Assembly: GCA_030431185.1 (NCBI GenBank) | Contig: JAUIJO010000132.1 | Location: 1 to 9,007 of the forward strand | From: Gammaproteobacteria bacterium | GTDB taxonomy: Bacteria; Pseudomonadota; Gammaproteobacteria; Xanthomonadales; Xanthomonadaceae | Length of the DNA: 9,007 nt | Direction of reading: 5' to 3' | In this document: positions 1 through 5,411 of the stretch, piece after piece | Position numbering within the stretch: position 1 is the first letter of the stretch | Layout of the letters: each line of letters begins with the position of its first letter | The notes under the pieces: model-generated | Seen by the model: the letters and a program-made list of their open reading frames with translations, nothing else | Databases searched by the model: none | What the model was told of the DNA's origin: nothing | Made by a program: the position numbers and the translations under genes

Positions 1-194
1 AAGTGGTCAGCAACACCGCCGAGGGCCGCGAAGCCTTGATGGACGAATACGGCGACTGGTTCGGCGAGCGCTGGTGGATGTTGCCCAACCCCACCTACGG
101 CTCATGGGAGCCGGCGGCCTTCAACAATGACTGGAGCCAGCCCGTCGAGGTGCGCCGCGCCGGCAAGCGGGATGCCCTGGACTTCGCCCAGTAG
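1..194 (+). CDS. Acid phosphatase / 5'-nucleotidase, lipoprotein e(P4) family (3' end only)
   Basis: This is the last 64 codons of a gene that begins left of the window; the reading frame has its first full codon at position 3. The segment contains FGERWWMLPNPTYGSWEPAAF. The LPNPxYGxWE motif followed by a short aromatic and acidic tail is typical of the C-terminus of e(P4)-type HAD-superfamily phosphatases, which are periplasmic or surface lipoproteins that remove phosphate from nucleotides such as NMN and from other monoesters. The catalytic DxDxT motif and any lipobox would lie upstream and cannot be checked. The GTG at position 3 is an internal valine codon, not a start. The gene ends in TAG and converges on the minus-strand pilus operon. 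The family call rests on the C-terminal motif alone. Confidence 0.75.
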   Translation, partial: VVSNTAEGREALMDEYGDWFGERWWMLPNPTYGSWEPAAFNNDWSQPVEVRRAGKRDALDFAQ

Positions 195-242
195 CTTTAT
201 TCTTTTTATAAATCAATGATTTGACCGCATAAACCTAAGGTA

Positions 243-271
243 TTGCATCAGGTTCCGGCAGTCGCTACTCT
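243..271 (+). promoter_or_regulatory. Possible sigma-70 promoter for the small-RNA candidate
   Basis: TTGCAT (243-248) is followed after exactly 17 bases by TACTCT (266-271). Each hexamer matches three of six consensus bases, including TTG and the TA...T frame. The 50 bases upstream (195-244) are markedly AT-rich (runs such as TCTTTTTATAAATC) in an otherwise very GC-rich window, as expected of an UP element or promoter. A TTGACC at 221-226 is a better -35 by itself but has no good -10 at 16-18 bases. Transcription would start near 275-279, at the first hairpin. Confidence 0.35.
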
Positions 272-274
272 GGG

Positions 275-364
275 GGCGTCCGGCTTCGGCCGGCGCCATG
301 TCAAAACTCGATAAGTCCTCCGGCCCTGCCGGATCTTGACTGGGAGGCTTCGGCCTCCTTTTTT
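275..364 (+). ncRNA. Candidate structured small RNA, about 90 nt
   Basis: Three hairpins can be folded by hand. Hairpin 1 (275-297) has GGCG/CGCC and CCGGC/GCCGG stems with one bulged T and a TTCG loop. Hairpin 2 (300-340) has a closing stem GTCAA/TTGAC and an inner stem TCCGGC/GCCGGA (319-324 with 328-333) with a CCT loop; the strand 305-318 stays mostly unpaired and could be a seed or binding region. Hairpin 3 (343-358) is an intrinsic terminator. No reading frame of note covers the segment. An AT-rich, promoter-like stretch lies just upstream, which favours an independent transcript over a 3' UTR of the phosphatase gene. Abundant small RNAs of this size are known in Xanthomonas, but I cannot assign this one to a named family. 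Confidence 0.5.
343..364 (+). terminator. Intrinsic (Rho-independent) terminator
   Basis: A 6-bp stem GGAGGC/GCCTCC closed by a TTCG tetraloop (343-358) is followed directly by six T residues (359-364). It is oriented for plus-strand transcripts and would end either the small-RNA candidate or read-through from the phosphatase gene. On the minus strand the T run becomes an A run before the stem, so it is not a normal terminator for the pilus operon. Confidence 0.88.
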
Positions 365-383
365 CTTGGGCGCACTTTGCTGT

Positions 384-401
384 GGCCCGGGTTCCCGGGC
401 C
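384..401. repeat. Perfect inverted repeat downstream of the pilus operon
   Basis: GGCCCGGG, a TT spacer and CCCGGGCC form a perfect 8-bp stem 23 bases past the last stop codon of the minus-strand operon. It could protect or shape the 3' end of that mRNA. No T-run follows in minus orientation, so a classical intrinsic terminator is not supported, and none was found for the operon. Confidence 0.5.
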
Positions 402-423
402 TGCTCCGGGCTCCTGCGCGGCC

Positions 424-2499
424 TCAGCGCGGCCGCGAGGCGGGGATGTCGATGCGCAGGTCCTCGCGGACGCGCACCTCGATGCCCTGTTCGGTGCTTG
501 CTTCGTCGATGTACCACGGCAACGGCAGGTTGTCGGGCATGACGGTCAGCGTGTGTGCGCCCACCGCGACGTCCTGGAACTCGAAGCGGCCCTGGCTGTC
601 GGTGCGCACCGCATAGCGGCCGTCGAGGATCACGGTCAGGTTCGACACCGTCGATTCGGCGGCATTGAAGGCGCCATCGTCGTTGTCGTCGAGGAACACG
701 CTGCCGCGCACCGCGCCGGTGGCGGCGCCCGGCGCGCCCCCGATCACCGAGCGTGCGCGACCGGCGTCGCGCTCGTAGCGCAGCACCAGGAACGCCGAGC
801 GCTCGCGCGGCAGTCGCATGAACAAGGGGTCCTGCCCGAGCGGGTCCAGCTCGAAGGGCGAACGCTGCGTCCCCTGGTTCTGGTACAGGCTCGCGCTCAG
901 CGACCAGCGCGGGTTCAAGGCCCAGTTGACCGCGATGTTGGCGTTGCTGCCGCGCAGGGCGCTCGGACCGTCGCCATGCGTCCAGCGCAGCTGGCCGTCG
1001 ATCGACAGGCGATCGGTGAGGTCGTGGCCGCCATACACGGCCAGGCTGGTGGCGCGGGTCGCGGGCGCGTCGTCGTAGGCCAGTTCGCCGTAGGAGACGG
1101 TGGCCGACAGGCGGCTGCCGGCGCGGACGGGGAAGGCCTGGTCGATGCTGGCCTGCCAGCTGTCGGCGCCCCCGTCGCTGACGCGGGCCGTGTCCCACTG
1201 CAACCGGGTCGTGCCCCAGTCGCTGCGCTTGTCGAGGAACCACTGCGTGCCGACGGCCTGCCCATCGCCATCGCGCACGCTGAGGCTGCCGCCGTATCCG
1301 AGCGTGCTGCTGGCCTGGTAGCGCGCGTAGGCGGTCGCGTACGTGCCGTCGAAGCTGTCGCCGGAGATCGATTCGATCCGGTCCAGCCCCGCGTTCCAGC
1401 TCCAGCGCGCGAACTGGTAGGCGATCCGGTAATAGCCGCCCTGCGTGTCGTTGTTGATCGGATAACTGCCCCAGGCCAGGCCTTCGCCCAGATGGAACGC
1501 GCCGTAGTTGTGGGTGTAGCGGCCGCGTTCGGAGCGGGCATCGATCCACGCTCCGCGTGCGTCGCCGGCGTCGCCCCCGCTGGCCAGCAGGTTCACCTGC
1601 ACGCGGTCGTCCGCACCCTGCCAGGCGGTCGCTGCGTGCACGGCATGCGAGCGCCCGTCCTCGATGACCGCCTGGCCTTCGTCGCCCGCGACGAGGCGAC
1701 CGTCGCTGCTCAACCAGGTCGCCGAACTGCTCCAGCCGCGGTCCCATTGCCATTGCGCGCCCAGGGTGCCCACGTTGCCGTCGTCGGTCTCGAACCCCAG
1801 CAGGCGGGTGCCGGTGTAGTGGCCGATCCGGCCCCCGCCGCCCTGCAGGCGCAGGCCGCTGGCGCCGTTCTGCCATTCGCTGCTGAGGCCGGCGTACGTC
1901 GTGCTCGGCAGGAAGAATCGGTATTGCTCGCGAAGCAGGGGCAGGGTCGGGGTGTTGAGCACGCCCGCGCCATTGTCGGCGCGCCACTGGCCGGGCATGG
2001 CGAGGTTGCGTTGCCACAGGGTGCCGGCGCCGGTCACGTCGCCGTCGTTGGCGGACCCGCCCGCCACGTCGGCGCGATCGTCGTCGCGGCGCGACACGCT
2101 GGCCTGCAGGGACCAGGTGCCCCAGCGGGCGGTTTCCCGGAAGCCGCCGACGCTGACGCCGTACTCGCGGTAGCGGTCGTCGCCGAATTCGCCATGGCTG
2201 TAGGCCGCCTCGGCGTTGAACGAGCGGGGCAGTCCGCTGTCGTCGTAGGGTGCGTGCGAATCCGCAGCCTCGGTGGGCGGCAGCGACGCCGGATCGATCA
2301 CGCGGTCCTGGTAGGGCATCGTGCCGGCGTCCACGTCCTGCGCGTCCGCCTGTTCCGGCTCGGGCGCGGCGGCGGTGGGCGCGGTGCTGGCGTCCGCGTC
2401 GGCAGCGTTCGCGTACGCCGGCAGGGTCGCCAGGGCGAGCGCTATCGCGGAGGCGATCGCCCGGGCGGTCGCCTGTCGGGTGGATCGGTAGGAAGTCAT
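424..2499 (-). CDS. Outer-membrane beta-barrel protein with C-terminal SdrD/CnaB-like domain; candidate non-classical pilus usher
   Basis: A protein of 691 aa. The start is the ATG whose ATGA overlaps the stop of the chaperone gene; it opens a signal peptide (residues 1 to about 32, hydrophobic IASAIALALATLPAYANA). A longer upstream frame exists but lies inside the chaperone gene. Residues 33-92 are Ala/Pro/Asp-rich and probably disordered. Residues 95-580 show alternating short strands rich in Trp, Tyr and Gly (for example GGYYRIAYQFARWSWNAGL at 354-372), as in outer-membrane beta-barrels, with a distinctive segment LWQRNLAMPGQWRADNGAGV at 161-180. Residues 597-690 look like an SdrD/carboxypeptidase-regulatory fold: DDNDDG at 604-609, then TDSQGRFEF and VGAHTLTV. 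There are no cysteines. As the last gene after pilins and chaperone it sits where an usher is expected, yet I see no FimD/PapC signature and it is shorter than the usual 800 or more residues. Usher function is inferred from context; it could instead be an accessory barrel. Confidence 0.6.
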   Translation of the reverse strand: MTSYRSTRQATARAIASAIALALATLPAYANAADADASTAPTAAAPEPEQADAQDVDAGTMPYQDRVIDPASLPPTEAADSHAPYDDSGLPRSFNAEAAYSHGEFGDDRYREYGVSVGGFRETARWGTWSLQASVSRRDDDRADVAGGSANDGDVTGAGTLWQRNLAMPGQWRADNGAGVLNTPTLPLLREQYRFFLPSTTYAGLSSEWQNGASGLRLQGGGGRIGHYTGTRLLGFETDDGNVGTLGAQWQWDRGWSSSATWLSSDGRLVAGDEGQAVIEDGRSHAVHAATAWQGADDRVQVNLLASGGDAGDARGAWIDARSERGRYTHNYGAFHLGEGLAWGSYPINNDTQGGYYRIAYQFARWSWNAGLDRIESISGDSFDGTYATAYARYQASSTLGYGGSLSVRDGDGQAVGTQWFLDKRSDWGTTRLQWDTARVSDGGADSWQASIDQAFPVRAGSRLSATVSYGELAYDDAPATRATSLAVYGGHDLTDRLSIDGQLRWTHGDGPSALRGSNANIAVNWALNPRWSLSASLYQNQGTQRSPFELDPLGQDPLFMRLPRERSAFLVLRYERDAGRARSVIGGAPGAATGAVRGSVFLDDNDDGAFNAAESTVSNLTVILDGRYAVRTDSQGRFEFQDVAVGAHTLTVMPDNLPLPWYIDEASTEQGIEVRVREDLRIDIPASRPR

Positions 2500-3290
2500 G
2501 GCGCTACGACGGTCTCGATCTCGAGGCGTTGCTTGCCGTTCTCCAGGTGTCCCTTCAGGGTCAGCGGGAACTGGATCGCGGGTGCCGGGCTGCCGCTGTC
2601 GTCGAGCACCGGCGACAGTGCGATCGGCCGCGTTTCGCCGGGCATGATCGGGGTGGTGGACGGACTGAACGTGAACCGGGTGCCGCCGGCATCGGTGCCG
2701 TCGATGAAGCCTTCCAGCCGGCCGTGCGCGTCGCCGGTGTTGCTGATCGTCAGCACCGGTAGCGACGTCCCCTGGACATCGGCCGCCTCGGTCCGGTTGA
2801 GCGACAGGAACGGCTCGGCGTCGCCGATCGTCAGGTAGACGATGATGCCCAGGCGGCCGGACACCGGGACGGGCACGTCGCCCGGCGCGGTCTCCGCATC
2901 GCCTTCGAACATCACCGCGAAGCGGCATTCGCCCCGCTCCGCATCGTCCGGGACCTTCGCTTCGAAACGGAAACGGCGCTTGCCCTGCGGCGGCAAGGTC
3001 AGCTCGCGCGCTTCGATCCCGACCCAGGGCCGGCAACTGTCGGCGGCGAGTTCGTAATCGAACGCAGCAGTGCCGGCCGGCTCGAGCGTCCAGTCGGCGG
3101 TACGCACCGTGATGGGCGTGGCCTGCTGCGAGACGTTGGTCAGTTCGATGATGTTCCGGTAGGTGTCGCCGGGCTGCACCCGGGCTTCGATGCGCGGGGG
3201 CGAGGCCAGCACGGCAAAGCCCTGGGCCAGCGCCTGCGGTGCCACCAGGCAGCACAGCACGAAGAAAGCGACGCGGCGGGAAAGGATCAT
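2496..3290 (-). CDS. PapD-like periplasmic pilus assembly chaperone
   Basis: A protein of 264 aa with a signal peptide (MILSRRVAFFVL...APQALAQ, about residues 1-23). Residues 24-155 fit the N-terminal immunoglobulin-like domain of pilus chaperones: FAVLASPPRIEARVQPGDT, then IIELTNVSQQATPITV (strand B-C region), and near the end RGECRFAVMFEG, in the place of the F1-G1 segment that donates a strand to pilins. Residues 160-262 form a second beta domain ending in KQRLEIETVVAP. Such proteins fold pilin subunits in the periplasm and hand them to the usher. C86 and C122 could form a disulfide. A lysine matching PapD Lys112 is not obvious (GIIVYLTIGD), so it is not a classical FimC/PapD type. The ATG shares one base with the preceding stop (TGATG) and the stop overlaps the next ATG (ATGA), implying translational coupling. 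Confidence 0.78.
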   Translation of the reverse strand: MILSRRVAFFVLCCLVAPQALAQGFAVLASPPRIEARVQPGDTYRNIIELTNVSQQATPITVRTADWTLEPAGTAAFDYELAADSCRPWVGIEARELTLPPQGKRRFRFEAKVPDDAERGECRFAVMFEGDAETAPGDVPVPVSGRLGIIVYLTIGDAEPFLSLNRTEAADVQGTSLPVLTISNTGDAHGRLEGFIDGTDAGGTRFTFSPSTTPIMPGETRPIALSPVLDDSGSPAPAIQFPLTLKGHLENGKQRLEIETVVAP

Positions 3291-3796
3291 CACGGGGCTC
3301 CGAGATCGATCTCGAACGCGAATTCGAGCTGTTGGGTACGGGTGATGTGGCGACCGTCGGCCTGCAGCTGGAAGCGCAGGGTGTCCTCGATCAGGGGCGC
3401 GTTGATCGGCCCGGCATAGACCAGGCTGCGCTCGCCGCTGCGCAGGGTGCCCGGCAGCAGCGGCCCACGGGCGTCCCAGGTGGCGGTGACGGGACCGGAC
3501 GGCGCCGGCGGCAGGATCATGTAGATCCGGCCCATGCGGCCCTGCCAGGGGGCGACGTCGAGGCGGACGAGCACGGCGAACCGGCCCGAGACCGCGTTGG
3601 CGTCGGGGCCACGGGTGGGTGCGATGGATTCCCACTCCATGGTCACGTTGGGGTCGAGCACCTGGCTGGCGCTGTCGTCCACCTTGAAGGTCCGCGCCTG
3701 GGCATGCGCGTCGTTGGCGGCGAAGGCCACGTAGCACGACATCGCCAGCAGCGTCGCGAAGCCGAGTCGGGCGGTGATGGGCAGGCGACGCATCAT
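3290..3796 (-). CDS. Small exported protein of the pilus operon, family not recognised
   Basis: A protein of 168 aa with a long signal peptide, probably cleaved after AHAQA (about residue 35). The mature part of about 133 residues appears all-beta: VTMEWESIAP (51-60), a strand FAVLVRLDVAPWQGRMGRIY (73-92), LPPAPSGPVTATWDARG, and a C-terminal strand pair TQQLEFAFEIDL (155-166). The mature part has no cysteine; the only one (C21) lies in the signal peptide and does not form a lipobox. The start chosen is the first of two adjacent ATGs (3796), which overlaps the preceding stop as ATGA; the second (3793) is possible. It lies between the pilin-like genes and the chaperone, a place often taken by minor subunits, adaptors or second chaperones. 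The C-terminal alternating strand FAFEIDL could serve in donor-strand exchange, but this is inference. Confidence 0.6.
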   Translation of the reverse strand: MMRRLPITARLGFATLLAMSCYVAFAANDAHAQARTFKVDDSASQVLDPNVTMEWESIAPTRGPDANAVSGRFAVLVRLDVAPWQGRMGRIYMILPPAPSGPVTATWDARGPLLPGTLRSGERSLVYAGPINAPLIEDTLRFQLQADGRHITRTQQLEFAFEIDLGAP

Positions 3797-4413
3797 GGCG
3801 CCGCCAGGGTATAGGTGACCCGGCCGTTGTACTGGCCGGCGGCCACGACATTGCTGTTGGCGTAGCGGAAGCTCATGCAGCTTTCCCGCCAGCTGTTCGC
3901 CGGGAACGAAGCGAGGGACTGCTCGCCGCCGGTGAAGCTGCCCGAGGGCACGGGCTGTGCCCCGGTATCGCCGTTGCCGGAACTTGTCCAGCTGATCTGC
4001 GAGAACGGAATCCGGTCGCCGTTGGCGTTCACCAGGTCGTTCGGCGCGGTGACGGTCAGCGTGGCGGTGTAGAACGAGAAGTAGTAGCGATAGAAGCCGC
4101 CGATGTAGATCTGGCCGGCATTGCAGAACGCATAGCCGTCCCAGTTGCTGGTGACCTGCGTGGCATTGCCGGTCATCGCCACGGAGGTGCCGTTGCCGAG
4201 CGAGCCCGAGGGCACCGTGGCCGACACCGTGTTGATGCCGCCGCCGTTGCCGGGCGTGCCGCCGCTCTGGTAGTTGCCGCTGAACGCACCGTTGCCCACC
4301 CGCAGGTACAGCGCGCGGGAACCGGGGCTGATGTCGACGGTGAACGCGTCGGCGACGGTCGACCAGGACAGGCCGGCCAGCAGGGCGAGAGCAGCGAGTA
4401 GGCGAATGGGCAT
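3793..4413 (-). CDS. Pilin-like minor subunit with two cysteines
   Basis: A protein of 206 aa with a signal peptide cleaved after VADA (about residue 23). The mature protein is rich in Gly, Ser, Thr and Asn with short beta strands. It resembles the product of the gene just upstream at three points: VDISPGSRALYLRVGNG (26-42) against the ITVPRILLLRVGTN region, GSLGNGTSV (70-78) against GDVGNGTV, and the C-terminus GRVTYTLAAP against GRVTYTASMP. It is therefore probably a paralogous pilus subunit. C97 and C179, the only cysteines, could make one disulfide, absent from the other subunit. Tyr-rich YIGGFYRYYFSFYT (103-116) may be exposed or form a strand. A clear ribosome-binding site GGAAGG lies 5 bases before the ATG. 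Position after the major-pilin candidate suggests a minor or tip subunit. Adhesion is not shown. Confidence 0.65.
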   Translation of the reverse strand: MPIRLLAALALLAGLSWSTVADAFTVDISPGSRALYLRVGNGAFSGNYQSGGTPGNGGGINTVSATVPSGSLGNGTSVAMTGNATQVTSNWDGYAFCNAGQIYIGGFYRYYFSFYTATLTVTAPNDLVNANGDRIPFSQISWTSSGNGDTGAQPVPSGSFTGGEQSLASFPANSWRESCMSFRYANSNVVAAGQYNGRVTYTLAAP

Positions 4414-4429
4414 CGTGACCTTCCAGGGC

Positions 4430-4453
4430 GACGACGACCCGGGGGCCGTCGTC
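4430..4453 (-). promoter_or_regulatory. Intercistronic hairpin between the two pilin-like genes
   Basis: In the 60-base gap between the first two operon genes, GACGACG (4430-4436) and CGTCGTC (4447-4453) form a perfect 7-bp stem, extendable by two G-C pairs, around a GC-rich loop. An alternative 6-bp hairpin CGTCGC/GCGACG (4450-4455 with 4462-4467) uses some of the same bases, so the two exclude each other. No T-run follows, so this is not a terminator. Such hairpins often protect the upstream, highly expressed pilin mRNA from 3' decay; that role here is inference. Confidence 0.45.
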
Positions 4454-4473
4454 GCGTCAGAGCGACGGGCTGC

Positions 4474-5064
4474 TTACGGCATGGAGGCAGTGTAGGTGAC
4501 GCGGCCGTTCTTGGTGTTCACGCCACCATAGGAACCCGCGGCCACCAGGTTGTCGTTCTTGTAGGCGTACGTCCACTGGGCGGTGGCGTTGGTGATCTTG
4601 CCCGAGCTCAGCGGGACATTCACGGCGGTGCCGGTGCCGTCGGCCAGGACCGGGGCCGGCAACGTGGCGGGCGCCGAGGACGTGGTGGTGATCTGCGCGT
4701 AGGAGATCGAATCGCCGGCGCCGTTGCTCAGTGCGCCCACGCTGTCGGCGCGGAGCGAGATCTGGCCGTTGTTGCCCTTCACGGTCGCGGTGACGGTGCC
4801 GTTGCCGACGTCGCCCGAAGCGGCGGTCGCGGCGACCGGGGTGCCCAGGGTCTGCAGCTGGGCCGCGGTGACGTTGAAGTCGATCAGGTTGATGGTGCTG
4901 TCGTTGGTGCCCACGCGCAGCAGCAGGATGCGCGGCACGGTGATCTGGAAGTCGAGGCGGGCGGTGGCGTTGCCGCTGCTGACCGAGCTGGACTCGGCCT
5001 GCGCGCCGAAGGGCAGGGCGATGGCGACGATGGCGGCGGCGAGGAGGCTGTGCTTGATATTCAT
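4474..5064 (-). CDS. Major-pilin-like exported subunit, first gene of the operon
   Basis: A protein of 196 aa. The start chosen is the ATG at 5064, giving a normal signal peptide MNIKHSLLAAAIVAIALPFGAQA cleaved at about residue 23; a TTG five codons upstream is less likely. The mature part (about 173 aa) is rich in Ala, Thr, Ser, Gly and Asn, has no cysteine, and has alternating strands: ATARLDFQITVPRILLLRVG (34-52), GTVTATVKGNNGQISL (89-104), and a C-terminal NGRVTYTASMP. The size, composition and C-terminal alternating strand with a late tyrosine suit a donor-strand-exchanged pilin of the non-classical chaperone-usher kind; no type IV pilin N-terminus is present. As the first gene, nearest the promoter and followed by a hairpin-bearing gap, it is the best candidate for the main shaft subunit. 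I cannot name the family with confidence. Confidence 0.65.
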   Translation of the reverse strand: MNIKHSLLAAAIVAIALPFGAQAESSSVSSGNATARLDFQITVPRILLLRVGTNDSTINLIDFNVTAAQLQTLGTPVAATAASGDVGNGTVTATVKGNNGQISLRADSVGALSNGAGDSISYAQITTTSSAPATLPAPVLADGTGTAVNVPLSSGKITNATAQWTYAYKNDNLVAAGSYGGVNTKNGRVTYTASMP

Positions 5065-5076
5065 CGGAATTGTTCT

Positions 5077-5112
5077 CAAGGATGGGTTGGAGGAATCGTT
5101 GGCCCTTCCTTG
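5077..5112 (-). promoter_or_regulatory. 5' leader hairpin of the pilin mRNA
   Basis: In the predicted untranslated leader, CAAGGA-A-GGG pairs with CCC-A-UCCUUG: nine base pairs with one A-A mismatch and a 16-base loop. The stem ends 12 bases before the pilin ATG, and its last base overlaps the only weak ribosome-binding-like sequence (GAGAA). It may stabilise the mRNA or modulate initiation. This is read from sequence only. Confidence 0.4.
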
Positions 5113-5140
5113 GCCGAGTGAAGACTGCGTGAGGGATTAC

Positions 5141-5156
5141 GCAGGAAGCGTGCCAA
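5141..5156 (-). promoter_or_regulatory. Sigma-54 (RpoN) promoter of the pilus operon
   Basis: Read on the minus strand, TTGGCACG (5156-5149), CTTC and CTGC (5144-5141) match the -24/-12 consensus TTGGCACG-N4-TTGC with a single change. The invariant GG and GC are separated by exactly 10 bases, as the class requires. The predicted start is near 5129, giving a leader of about 65 bases to the pilin ATG at 5064. Sigma-54 promoters need an ATP-driven enhancer-binding protein, for which repeated sites lie upstream. No comparable sigma-70 promoter was found in this orientation. Confidence 0.75.
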
Positions 5157-5229
5157 CTTTGTGACTTCCGTCTCATTCAAAGCGTGCCGGGCGCCGCGGA
5201 CTGTTCGACAGATCGTCAAAAAACGGGTT

Positions 5230-5289
5230 CTGCGTCACATTTGGAGGAAAGCGCGGGCCGCGCGTCAGAACCTGACGTCCTGCGTCAGG
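5230..5289. promoter_or_regulatory. Cluster of GCGTCA half-sites, likely activator-binding region
   Basis: GCGTCA occurs at 5232-5237, 5262-5267 and 5282-5287 (starts 30 and 20 bases apart, close to whole helical turns). The octamer CTGCGTCA is repeated at 5230 and 5280. An inverted copy CTGACG at 5272-5277 forms a 7-bp inverted repeat CCTGACG/CGTCAGG (5271-5289) and also faces the 5263-5268 copy. The cluster lies roughly 100-160 bases upstream of the predicted sigma-54 start, the usual range for enhancer-binding proteins. A separate palindrome CTGT-TCG-ACAG lies at 5201-5211. The regulator is unknown. Confidence 0.45.
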
Positions 5290-5382
5290 GGGGCGCTCGG
5301 GAGGCGCGATCGAAATGGCGCGGCCCCCCCCAAGGTTCGCCTTCGCCGCCCGCGACCCCTCGGCCGGACCGCGCCATTCAGG

Positions 5383-5411
5383 TTGTCTGCGGCGCCGCCC
5401 GGGGCCAAGAT
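5383..5411 (+). promoter_or_regulatory. Weak possible promoter for the lipoprotein-plsB direction
   Basis: TTGTCT (5383-5388) and CAAGAT (5406-5411) are 17 bases apart, matching 4/6 and 3/6 consensus bases. A start near 5418 would give a leader of about 40 bases. In such GC-rich DNA this is only a suggestion. Confidence 0.25.

Noticed and set aside
384..401. Terminator of the pilus operon
   Set aside because: The inverted repeat is perfect, but no T-run follows in the minus orientation, so intrinsic termination there is not supported.
424..2499. Calling the last operon gene a classical FimD/PapC usher
   Set aside because: No FimD-type N-terminal domain or signature, a length of only 691 aa and an SdrD-like C-terminus. 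Only the gene position supports usher function, so it is kept as a candidate.
382..2838. Very long plus-strand open frame (818 codons) opposite the pilus operon
   Set aside because: It is antisense to the barrel and part of the chaperone genes, shows no domain-like pattern, and is explained by GC-rich third positions lacking stop codons. The minus-strand frames have signal peptides and family features.
3720..3740. Possible lipobox (AMSC) in the small exported protein
   Set aside because: Residues before Cys do not fit L-[AS]-[GA]-C, and the hydrophobic signal continues past it to a standard AHAQA cleavage site.
5065..5079. Upstream TTG start for the first pilin gene
   Set aside because: The ATG at 5064 gives a normal short signal peptide; the TTG would add five residues and lies in the leader hairpin region without a ribosome-binding site of its own.
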